64,000 nucleotides of DNA from Bettongia penicillata ogilbyi. Lineage: Eukaryota; Chordata; Mammalia; Diprotodontia; Potoroidae. How positions within the stretch are numbered: the first letter of the stretch is position 1; every line of letters begins with the position of its first letter. Shown here one piece after another: positions 54,465 to 64,000 of the stretch. The notes beneath the pieces are model-generated. The model was not told the origin of the DNA. It was given only the letters and a program-made list of their open reading frames with translations, and made no database searches. The DNA lies in NCBI GenBank assembly GCA_023548195.1, contig JAJHZJ010000413.1:15125941-15189940 (forward strand), given 5' to 3'. The translations under genes and the position numbers were made by a program.

Positions 54465-55570
54465 CAATGTTTTTTTTTTTAAATCACATATATTTCAATA
54501 TATTCCCCTTTCTCCCAGTGAGTCCATATAACAAAGATCAAAAAAGAAAAAGGAAAAAAAAAAGTTGCAAAATTAACCATATCTGTCAATATAAGGAATA
54601 TTCCACATACTTCCTCCAGAATAAAGAGAGGAATGTATATTTTCTTAACTATTTCTGGGCTCAAACTCAGTCACTTAGATGATCTAGAATTGTGTTTAGT
54701 TAATTGTTCTTTCCATTTTACATCATTGTAAATGTGTGTATTATTTTTCTGGTTTTGCTTACTTTACTCTATTAATTCACATTAGCTTGACCATGCTTCT
54801 CTAAATTCTTCATGCTTGCCATTTGATTTTTTTAAAATTTTTAAAATTTTAACTTTATTTTAATTTTTTTCACATTTGTTATTTTTTTATAGCATAATAT
54901 AGTTCATTACTATAGCTTGATTAGTCATCCCTAAATCATTAGATACCTTCTTTATTTTTGGTTCTTTGCTACTATCTGGTTCTGTAGATATTTTATTTCA
55001 TTGGGGAATCTTTCTATGTTTTTTTTGTTTTTTAATTTCCCAAAGTATAGGCTTGACAGTAGTATCTTTGGGTCAAATGGTATGGATGTTTTGGTCACTT
55101 TTAAGAACAGCTCAAAATTGATTTTCAGAATTGTTACACCAATTTACATGTCCACCATCAGTGTTTCAGTGTATCTGTCAGATTCCTGTAATCCCTCTAA
55201 TATAAATTATTTCTAATTACCTGTATTAATTTGTTGACTATGAGATAAAAAAGTTAGATTTGTATTTCTCTTATTATTCATGATTTGGAATAATCTTTTA
55301 TATGGTTGAATAATTTGTGATTCTTGTGATACCCATTAGCTCATATTCTTTCATCACTTAACCATAAGCATATGTCTTTTATTATTTTGTATTTATCTAT
55401 CTTACAAATCTTGTTTCTTGTAACCTAGTTAGAAATACCTGAAAAGATTATTTTCCCCATATTATAATTTTCCTTTCTCTTCTTCTTGAAATATTTTTGA
55501 TCTTATAATTGTAAAAGACTATTTTTCATTTTTGACATTTTGATACATTGCTCATATCAGTCCTTTTTTT
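54465..55570 (-). mobile_element. Old LINE-1 3' part
   Basis: Antisense landmarks are tail 'tttttttttaaatcacata', 'cctccagaataaagagagga', 'ttggttctttgctactatct', 'tttgggtcaaatggtatgga', 'gtccaccatcagtgtttcag' and 'gtatttctcttattattcat'. Divergence is higher than in the LINE-1 at 10481. Confidence 0.7.
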
Positions 55571-55574
55571 TTTA

Positions 55575-57515
55575 CCTAGGTAAAAATATGCATCCTTCTA
55601 ATGATCAATATTGGAATTCATCCATGTCTTCTGATTCTTTGTACCCCTTGTCTATGTCTTTCTAAAACTCTTCCAGAGAAGGCCCACCCAAAATGCTAAA
55701 GGCATTTCTTTTGTTCTCTTGATAATGCATGCATGCTGATGTAGAACACAGGCTATCCATGAGCTATCATCATTTTCTCTCTACAATAAGTCCATTTTTT
55801 TTCCAGTGTTACCTTTTCTAATAATATGTTTTACACTGCTTCTTCATAACTTATTTGTAATATATTTTGACCTACTAAATCCTACCATTTCATTCTCTGT
55901 TATCTTTTGGGTACCTGCAACCTTAATTCTTTTTATTATTTGGACATCATATGACTCATAAAACACCATCAGAATGTTTAAAAAAAAATTTGTTTCAAAA
56001 AGAATCTGAGGGTAGTACATAAGAACTTCCCACTTCCCACTGGCAATCCAGTCTGTTTTCTACTTCCTTTCCAATTTTAGTCCCATCTCATTCTCCAGTT
56101 TCAGTATCTGTCCTAGATATATAAACTGATGAATTAATTATATAGCTTGCCCATCAAATTTCATATCAAATTATCATAATGTTTAAGAGATATTCTGAGA
56201 ATCTTTATTTCTATAAATTATCCAAGCTTCAGAAACCCATTTAATTTTTAAAATATTTTCATGATTAAGTTTCATATAAAATCAGTGTCAAATTTTATTC
56301 TAACTTCAAATACCATGTAATAATATTGCCTGTGGGCAAAACAATACGAAATGGTTTATATTATAAAGTCTTTCCTTTCATAGAAGGCAAAGTTGGAACA
56401 AACTATTTGAAAGGTATGAATACATGTTTATAATCTTACCTATTTACCATCGACAGATTAGGACAATACTTGACCATGTTATGGCAGAAGCAGAAAGAAT
56501 CCTAAATATTCCCATTTTTAAATAATTAGTGAAAGATATACAATAGTTGCTGTATATGCTGTATATATTTCATGCCTAAAAGCTGGTTCTCCATAAAACT
56601 ATAAAGTAGATGATATTTGCCTTTGAAACCGCAGGCTTCATTTCATCATTATGTTCCTCCAATCCAAAGAGGTCCAATGCCCTCTTAACACTTATTTCTC
56701 TTGCCCCTTATGACTATCAAAATGTATTCTATTTTGATCTATTCCACAACATCACACATCCCTGCTTACAAATGTCCCAAATTTGGATGTTCTAACTTTC
56801 CTGTCACATTTTAATAGTTAAATCCATTAATTTACAATACCATAATTCAATATTTGTATAACATGTTAAGTTCATGCTCTCAAGACAATACCAGAGCTGA
56901 TGGTGTGAAACCTCTGAAAGGTGCTAGCTGAAATTGTAGACACATTATTTCAGGAAATCTTCATCACCCCATACTTAACTAAATATCACAAAAATAGTCA
57001 CTAACCAGTGAGAAGGATATGAGCGGAATAGTCAGAAGATCCACAGTCAGATTATCTAAGATGACCAGGAAGAGGGTAAACACATAGGCACAAGTGATTC
57101 TTCCAAGGGATTGGTACCTATGGGAGCTTGTATGTGTGTTTATGGGACCTTGGGTGAGGTAGGATACATATGGAAACATATCAACATCAGGGAAGTGTCC
57201 TGAGAATCTTCATCATGTTTCCATAGTATTTCCAAGTCATAGAGACTCATCTGAGATTGATTCAACTTTCAAAGGTAACCAAAATGTTCACCAAGCTTCA
57301 CAATATCATGATAGTCTATAGGTCCTGATACTGTTCTTTAAATTCCTCACTACAGCCCTCTCCTTTCCACATACCTGTAATGGCTGTTAAACACAGCTAA
57401 CCTGTGAGTGCCTGATTCTGTTCCTTATAAAGTGTTGGCCAGCATCACAGTCTTCAATCTCCCTGCCATTTCTGGCCAAGGTGCTAGCACAATGTCCAGG
57501 GCAATACACTAGGTG
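55575..57515. other. Unassigned DNA
   Basis: About 1.9 kb without a confident feature. The minus-strand frame at 56979-57179 is hydrophobic but matches no family I can name. Confidence 0.4.
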
Positions 57516-57519
57516 CTGC

Positions 57520-57650
57520 TTTAATCAATTAATAAAGATTTATTGAGAAACTCTGATATGTAAACAGGATATGAAGGCATAAAAGATAAGATCTTTGCTA
57601 TTATAGATGATGTAGCTTGTTTCTATGGGGATAAGAGTTATACATAGGAA
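57520..57650 (-). repeat. L2 LINE 3' tip
   Basis: 'aataaagatttattgagaaa', 'aggatatgaaggcataaaag' and 'tagatgatgtagcttgtttc' loosely follow the antisense L2 end. Confidence 0.4.
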
Positions 57651-57667
57651 GAAAAGAATATCTATAT

Positions 57668-57890
57668 GGTCAGCTACATGGTGCCATGGATAGAGTTCTA
57701 GGTCTGGAGTCAGGAAGACCTGAGTTTAAATCTAGCCCTCTCAGACCCTAGCTGTGTGACTTAACCCTGTTTGCCTCAGTTTCATCATCTGTAAAATGCA
57801 CTAGAGAAAGAAATGGCAAACAACTGTAGTATCTTTGCCAAGAAAGTTACAAATGGGGTCACAAAGAGACACAACTTAAACAACTGAACA
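57668..57890 (+). mobile_element. WALLSI-like SINE, complete
   Basis: 'ggtcagctacatggtgccat', 'gaagacctgagtttaaatct', 'gctgtgtgacttaaccctgt', 'ctagagaaagaaatggcaaa', 'acaaatggggtcacaaagag' and 'acaacttaaacaactgaac'. Confidence 0.85.
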
Positions 57891-57984
57891 TACATATCTA
57901 TGTATCTATTTAAGTATATAGACAGATTATATTCTTTACAGCCAGAAATTGCATTAAAATCACTGAAACAGAATTTTGTAGCTA

Positions 57985-58099
57985 GATTTTTTTAAAAAAA
58001 CACATTTTATTGATGTCTTCTCTTTTTACATAACCTACATTTCTCCTCTGTATCCCTCATTTTCCCTGTACCAAGGAATTATCTCTCTCTCTCTCTCTG

Positions 58100-58140
<41 letters not shown>

Positions 58141-58980
58141 GTCTCTCTCTCTCTCTCTCTCACACACATGCACACACTTTTTTTTTTGTTAAAGAAAAAG
58201 ATAAAGAGAGAAAAACTAATAAAAACCAGCCATTAACTTGGATTAAAAAAAATCTGACAATATCTGTAATTTTCCACCTTTGCAAAGGAATGGAGGGAGG
58301 TATATATCTTCATATATTTCGTCTCTGAGGTCAAAATTGTTCTTTGTGATTTCGCAAAATCGATTTTAAATTATTTTGTAGTTTTTTTCTCTCCTATTTA
58401 CATGGCTGTTGCCTTTGTACATGTTTTCTTGACTTTCTTTACTTTGCATCAGTTCAGATAAATTTTTTATGCTTCTCTCACTTCATCATATTTGTCATTT
58501 CTTATAGCCCAATGATATTCAGTTACCTTCAAATGCCCCAATATATTTAGTTCTTCTCTAATTGATGGAGATCTAATTTGTTTCTGGGTCTTTACTGCCA
58601 CAAAAAAGTGATGGTTACAAACATTTAGTATAGGTGGAGCTCCAGTATATATGGAGTTACAGTGATTTCATTAGGGGATATGACTAGCACAGAATCTCTG
58701 GGGTCAAAAAATATAGACATTTTAGCATGTTTTGCATAATTACAAATTGCTTTCTCAAACAGGTTCATTAAATGACAGTTTTATCAACAATGTACTAGTG
58801 TGCTATGCTTCCACAAACCCTCCAAAACTGATTCTTCCCATGTTTGCCAATTTGTTAAAGATGAGGTAAAATTTTAGAGTTGCTTTGATTCATATTTCTT
58901 TCACTTTTAGCTATTTATAGGATTCTTTCATATAGATATTGAAAGTTTACAGTTCTTTTTATAACTTTTTATTTATTAGA
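57985..58980 (-). mobile_element. Old LINE-1 3' part
   Basis: Antisense tail followed by 'tctaattgatggagatctaa', 'gggtctttactgccacaaaa', 'gattacagtgatttcat'-type and 'ggggatatgactagcacaga', 'gcctaattacaaattgcttt'-type and 'gcttccacaaaccctccaaa' blocks of LINE-1 ORF2. A (TC)n tract lies in its 3' UTR. Confidence 0.7.
58080..58166 (+). repeat. (TC)n microsatellite
   Basis: TCTC/TCTG run ending in CACACA. Confidence 0.95.
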
Positions 58981-59029
58981 TATAACCTTAACAATCTGAT
59001 CTCCTTGTGAAGAATTATAACTGAGAGAT

Positions 59030-59270
59030 TCACTTTTGAAAGGTCACATAGCTAGGGAATGACAGCTATTAGACTAAAAATTAGGTCCTTTTACTTATGG
59101 ATTCTGATCTATGGGTTTGAATCCCTGTGTTCATTAATACAATTTGGGTAATGTTTCAAACATCACTTAATTCTTTTTGGTCCTTAGTGAAGTAATTTAT
59201 AAAAAGAGGAAATTGAACTAAATGATCTCTAAGGTCCATATAACTAGAACTCCCATGATAACTGAGAAAT
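59030..59270 (+). repeat. MIR-type SINE pieces, opposite strands
   Basis: 59035-59120 reads as antisense MIR ('aggtcacatagctagggaat ... attaggtccttttacttatg'). 59160-59265 reads as sense MIR ('aagaggaaattgaactaaat', 'gatctctaaggtccatataa'). Confidence 0.5.
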
Positions 59271-59478
59271 AACACAATTATTTTATATTTCTAACTTGAA
59301 TTTTTCAGATACCATATAGTTCTTTTGTATTGGTTAGACATAACTGGAATTTCTAATTAAGTTGAGTCACACTATAACAACATAATTACAAAGGTTAAGA
59401 AGAACAAGAGGAGGTTGAGGTGGAATTCAATCAGTACATTTGGACCTCACATATCCTCTTTCATGAAGTTTCTAAAGT
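59271..59478. other. Unassigned DNA
   Basis: Nothing recognised. Confidence 0.4.
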
Positions 59479-59479
59479 C

Positions 59480-59700
59480 ACTAAGTTCAGAAAGATGATA
59501 TGCATTTTCAGAAGAAAATTTAATTTCTCCTGGAAAGATGTTACAGTTTTTAAAACATGCTCTGGAAATAGCTCAGGAGTCTGCAAATAAACAGCAGCTA
59601 TTAACCGGTGCAAGATCAAAAATGACAGGGCATAACAACCTAACAGAGCAGAACAACTTCACATCCTAGTAACAGATTAATTGATTTATTAAAATTTCTT
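59480..59700. other. Unique-looking block, possible conserved non-coding DNA
   Basis: No repeat landmark. Motif-dense sequence includes 'gtctgcaaataaacagcagc' (forkhead-like core), 'ctattaaccggtgcaagatc' (grainyhead-like core) and 'agattaattgatttatt' (homeodomain-like). Confidence 0.28.
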
Positions 59701-60120
59701 GCAGCAATATATAGCTAACACTCTTATATGGTTAGTGAATCTGACCGGGAGAAAAAAGCTGATTTTTCTTTTTTAAAGCCTTTTGAGGTTCCTTTGCTCT
59801 ATATTCCTTGTCTTTGTTATTTGCATTAGTAGATCCTTTATGTTCTGTGACCCAAAGGTTACGGAAAGTTCCTAGGCCCCAAATATTTTCCTCATTCCCA
59901 CTTAAGTAATTCATCCTCTGATGTTGCTCCTTTGTCATTATTATCTTAGTATAAGTGAGTTTATTGGAATACTTTGTTACCTTACAGAAGTTCTAAGATT
60001 AAAATTATTAGTCACCTGCAGGGAAGGGAGTATGAGAGCAAAGGAAAAGAGGGACAGAATGAGGGATACCAAAGGGGAAAAAAATCAATGTGAGGTCCTG
60101 ATAGGAGAATGCCTTTCTTA
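59701..60120. other. Unassigned DNA
   Basis: Nothing recognised. Confidence 0.4.
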
Positions 60121-60121
60121 C

Positions 60122-60420
60122 GGTTGTTGTTTATTCTCCGTTCTCAGTGAGGCCAATGAGATCACAAGGGTGATGTCTTGACTTGATCATGAATTGGATA
60201 TGAGTGGGGCAAACCTGTGCAAAATCATGAGCCTCCCACTTTCCTCCAGAGTCCTCTGAGTTCTGTGGCAAGATAAAGGTCAAGATGACTGGTGACGGCC
60301 CAGGATGCAATGGGTTACTTTGGACTTCCTAAATTAAGGTCTTTCCCAGGTCTCAGTTTGGCTGATCCCATTCCCATTCTATGACTAAGACTGGGTATGG
60401 TATGAAATGAAATGTGGCTC
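60122..60420 (-). mobile_element. Marsupial SINE-like repeat, long-headed form
   Basis: Antisense 'ggttgttgtttattctccgt', 'tgatgtcttgacttgatcat', 'ctccagagtcctctgagttc', 'gactggtgacggcccaggat' and 'aaggtctttcccaggtctca' match the family at 7600 and 48617. Confidence 0.65.
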
Positions 60421-61175
60421 AATGAACCAACGCAATGATATCAATCTAGAAGAGTAAACTCCTGGGAGTTTCTGGAAATAAAGGAAACAATTGCTTTTTA
60501 CACTCATTCTAAGCCATCAAACTCTAAATAATGAACTACAGAGGCTTGGGTTGGAGTTATTATTGGCCATTCAATGAAAGTCAGAGTGGTTTGGGTTTTA
60601 AGGTAGAGTCAAGGAGCTCCATTTAAAACAAAATAGGTTTTTAAAAGCCTTTTTTTCAGAACTGTAGAAATCAAAAACAAACAAAACCCCAAATCCTCTC
60701 AGGACAAAAAATAAATTGTCCCAACTTCTTAGAAAGAGGAGGAGAGGGAGGAAGGAAAAGAGAAGGAGAAGAAGAAGATGGTGATGATTACAGCATTCCC
60801 CAGCTTCTACTGGAATAGACATCTTGGGTTCCAAGAAGGCAGTGACTGCTGCTATCAGATAACATGATAAAGGCAGTTAATGCCAAACATTTTCTCTTCT
60901 AAGAACCTAGTTCACTCATTCCCATAAACAAAGCTTCCATAGGAGGATTAAACTTAAACTTAAACCACCATAATTGTAGTGAGGCATACGTTTACTGACG
61001 TGAAAGTCTGTCTTCACAAAAGAGCTTTCTGTAGCAGATTTCAATTGAGACTACTAAGGTGGAATTGTTATTCATGAAAATTAAACTTCTGATTTGATCA
61101 GCTAACAATTTTTTCTTACAAATATTCAGCTTTATCAAAGCATTATATCAATTGATTCTACTGTAATCTTTGTTA
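60421..61175. other. Unassigned DNA with GA-rich tract
   Basis: A purine-rich tract lies at 60732-60780. No gene recognised. Confidence 0.4.
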
Positions 61176-61179
61176 CATC

Positions 61180-61395
61180 TATCTCTTCTTTGCCACTTTC
61201 AATTTCAGTGCCTACTATCTACTAATGTTTTCTTACCTGGACTATTTTAAGAGCTTCTCAACTCAGTTTCTTGCCTTTGGAACTATCTCCTTTATCTTTG
61301 ACACTAATGCCAAGACAATCTTCTCAAAGCACCAGTATGATGACATTACTTTTTAAATCTCCACTACTAAGGTTATTCAGGGTTGGGAAGAAAAA
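61180..61395 (+). repeat. L2 LINE, ORF2 3' end
   Basis: 'ttacctggactattttaaga', 'gcttctcaactcagtttctt' and 'aagacaatcttctcaaagca' follow L2 ('ctggattactgcaacagcct...gatctttctaaaa'). Confidence 0.6.
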
Positions 61396-63282
61396 TTTAA
61401 AACATAAAGGCAGATTTCCCGAAGGGGGAGTCAAGATGTCAGGGTAAAGGTAGCACTTAGCTCCCTCTTCAATATTCCCCTACAAAAAACTGTAAAGTAA
61501 CACCTCAAGTTGATTTCTGGAGTGGCAGAAGCAACAGAAATTCACAGCGAGACATTCTTCCAACCCAAGATAACTTAAGAGTTAAAAAAGAGAGATCTGT
61601 GACACGGGGATAGATGATGACTTGGAGGCCACATGGATGAAATGTCAGTGGTGGGACCGGGTTGTAGTAACAGAAGCAGCAACAGCTTTGGGAGCTATCA
61701 AGCCAAGGGGATCAGAAAAAGATTATAGGGATCCCTTTGCTAGCCCTGGGCATAGGACAAGATGCTGGAATATCCATTGTCTATACCCACTTCTGGGTCA
61801 TAGCTCAAGGGTGGAAGAAACATGTTTAGTCAGAGGGAATGTAAGCCCTAAAGTGCAGTATCACTTTTAATCACAGGGGATCAGGGACCCCGAGGAAAAA
61901 TAATGTTTCCAGTCCCAAGGGAGCCATGTGGAGAAGAATCACTTGCAATTCCTGGGTAAGGACAGGAGTACAGATCCAGAGAGCAGTGACTATACCTCTC
62001 CCAAGATCCCACCACCTTGGAAACACCCAAAACTTCCAATTTGCCTGAACTAGTTCTGAAAACAGCAGTGTGAAAAAGGTTGAAGGGTGAGATAGTGTTG
62101 CTCAATTAACCTTAATGTAAAGTTTACTATCAAGATGTAGAGTGGGAAAAATGAGCAAACAAACAAAAAAACAATCTGACCATAAAAAGCTACTATGGGG
62201 ATAGAGAGGATGAAAACACAAACTCAGAAGTTAAAACAGCTACAAGGAAAGTGTCAAAGAAAATATGTGAATTTGGCACAAGTAAAACAAGAATACCTGG
62301 AAGAGCTAAAAATGATTTTCAAAATCAAATGAGAATTCTAGAGGAAAAAATAGGTTACAAATGAAATCAAAGGAAGAAGTTTATAAAAGAAATTTATAAA
62401 AAGACAAACTTGATCAAAAGACAAAGTTGATCAAAAAGGCAAAAAATACTGAAGAAAATAACACTTAAAAAACTATTGGCCAAATGGAAACAGAGGTACA
62501 AGAAATTATCAAGGAAAACTGCTCTGATATCCTAGAACCAGAAGGTAAAATAGAAGTGGAAAAAAAATCCACTGGTCACCACCTGAGATTCCAAAATGAA
62601 AACTTTCAGGAATATTTTGGCTCAATTCCAGAGTTCCCCAAGCCAAAAAGGAAAATACTTGAATAAGACAGAAAGAAATCTTTTAAGTACTGGGGAGCCA
62701 CAGTCAGGATCACATGACATTTAGTAGTTATCATTTTAAGAAATAGAGGATATGGAATATCATATAGAAAGTAAAAGTTCTGGGATTACAACCAAAAATA
62801 GCCTACCCAGCAAAACTGAGTAAAAACCTTGAAGGGAAAAAAACAGATATTTAATGAAACAGAGGACTTTCAAGTATTCCTGATGAAAAGACCAGAACTG
62901 GATAGAAAATTTAACTTTCAAACAGGAGAGAAACATAAACAGGTAAACATGAAAGAGAAATCATAAAGGATGCAACAATATTAAAATGTTTATCTTTCTA
63001 TATGAAATATGATAATGTAACTTTTCAGAACTTTGTCATTAGGGTAGTAAAACAGATTCTACACAAAAAGAAGGAATGAGAGTGAGGCAATTATGTAGGG
63101 ATGATATAAAAAATAGGTAGGTGAGAAAGGGGATGCCCTGTGAGAACTGACAATGGAGAGGGAGAAAGGAAAAATTGTCTCACATAAAAGAGACAAGGCA
63201 GAACTTTCATAGCAGAGGGGAAAATGGTGGGGAGAGCAGTACAGGTAATACTTGAACATCAGTCATATCTAATCTGGTTTAC

Positions 63283-63416
63283 ACACACACACACACACGC
63301 ACACACAAATATATGCATATATATATACACACATATATCCATACATATATAAACATATGCATGTATATGCATATATATGCATATATGTGTATATGTATGT
63401 ATGCATGTATGTTTCC
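63283..63416 (+). repeat. (AC)n and (ATGC/TATA)n microsatellite
   Basis: AC run then mixed TATA/ATGC/TGTA units. Confidence 0.93.
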
Positions 63417-63480
63417 TAATTTGATGACAGAAATCTATCTTACCCAATAGGGAAGTAGGAAAGGAAAGGGAAAAATGAAA

Positions 63481-63482
<2 letters not shown>

Positions 63483-63532
<50 letters not shown>
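63483..63532 (+). repeat. (GT)n microsatellite
   Basis: About 24 uninterrupted GT units. Confidence 0.98.
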
Positions 63533-63533
<1 letters not shown>

Positions 63534-63664
63534 ATAAAAGGTAGGGCAGATAAAAGAAGTCAGCAGTAAGAGGCAAATCAGACTTTACAGAAGGGGAAGA
63601 ATAAAAATAGGGAGAGAAGGGTAAACAGAGAAAAATAGGATGGATGAAAATACACAGTACTACT

Positions 63665-64000
63665 CAAACTACTAAAAAATTATTTCATAGAGCTAGAAAA
63701 TACAACAAAATTCATCTGGAAGAATAAAAAGAGTCAGGTATATCAAGGAAATCAATGAAAAAAATGTGAAGAAAGGTGACCTAGAAGTTCCAGATTTCAT
63801 GCTATATTACAAAGCAGTAATCATCAAAACAATCTGGTACTGGTTAAGAAATAGCCTGGTGGATGAGTGGAATAGATTTAGGTATACAATGTACAGTAGC
63901 AAATGACCACAGTAACAGTGTTTGATAAACCCAAAGACCCAATTTTTGAGGGTAAGAACTCAAATTTTGACAAAAATTTCTGGGAAAACTGGAAAGAAGT
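63665..64000 (+). mobile_element. LINE-1 ORF2 fragment, runs off the window
   Basis: 'caaattcatctggaagaata' here with one changed base, 'aaagcagtaatcatcaaaac', 'aatctggtactggttaagaa' and 'tttctgggaaaactggaaag' are LINE-1 ORF2 landmarks also seen at 12440-12620. The rest lies beyond 64000. Confidence 0.85.

Larger units (their letters stand above)
61427..63660 (+). mobile_element. HAL1 (half-L1) element, 3' truncated
   Basis: It starts 'gggggagtcaagatgtcagg', matching the HAL1 5' end at 19279. The 5' UTR runs to about 62150. ORF1 remnants then run from 'ATGAGCAAACAAAC' (62151) with Lys/Glu-rich coiled-coil sequence, through 'ETEVQEIIKENCSDILEPEG' (62487-62546, the RRM-like block), to a decayed C-terminal 'AYPAKLS' motif (62801-62821). 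A purine-rich 3' UTR with two microsatellites follows and is cut by a LINE-1 at about 63665. No ORF2 sequence belongs to it. Confidence 0.72.

Noticed and set aside
56979..57179. Hydrophobic 66-codon minus-strand frame resembling a membrane segment
   Set aside because: No extension into flanking frames, no recognisable family and no splice context.

Overview
This is a gene-poor stretch of mammalian nuclear DNA, almost certainly from a marsupial and most likely an Australasian one. The repeat content shows this: tRNA-headed SINEs of the wallaby/WSINE type with a 'ggcagctaggtgg' head, marsupial-type LINE-1 3' ends, HAL1 (half-L1) elements, and many old but readable L2, L3/CR1 and MIR/CORE-SINE copies. 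Composition is AT-rich, CpGs are sparse, and no long open frame looks like a host gene. There is nothing bacterial, no CRISPR array, no operon and no ribosomal or functional transfer RNA gene. All family names come from recognising sequence and protein motifs by eye, not from a search.

Layout. 0-9 kb: L2 copies, a MIR-type SINE split by both a solo LTR and a younger SINE (4.2-5.3 kb), and an L2 3' end split by an unclassified insert (6.4-6.9 kb). 10.3-16.0 kb: a SINE truncated by two LINE-1 3' ends lying head to head, then another LINE-1 3' end containing an AT microsatellite. 16.7-19.3 kb: a complete 2.6 kb HAL1 element on the minus strand with matching target-site duplications. 19.5-28.4 kb: SINEs, an L3 3' end with a 47-bp tandem duplication, several minus-strand L2 copies and a WSINE-like insertion. 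29-31.8 kb: a minus-strand L1/HAL1 unit meeting a plus-strand LINE-1 ORF2 fragment. 33-34.4 kb: a hAT-type MITE and an ERV1-like solo LTR. 35-43.7 kb: SINEs, L2 fragments, microsatellites, apparently unique DNA and one weak candidate exon. 43.7-45.9 kb: a second solo LTR of the 4.2 kb family, then a processed pseudogene of EPHX3. 46-51.3 kb: SINEs and an L3/CR1 element with readable reverse-transcriptase motifs, broken by a MITE and an L1/HAL1 tail. 51.8-54.5 kb: a long L2 copy with endonuclease and reverse-transcriptase motifs. 54.5-64 kb: old LINE-1 tails, SINEs, and a plus-strand HAL1 truncated by a LINE-1 that runs off the window.

No set of genes works together here. The one clear gene-derived sequence is the EPHX3 retropseudogene. 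The useful biology is retroelement history: autonomous LINEs with their dependents (SINEs, HAL1, the processed pseudogene), nested insertions that give relative ages, and a SINE 3' module shared by copies with different 5' heads. A few repeat-free stretches are candidates for conserved regulatory DNA, which needs cross-species alignment to test.
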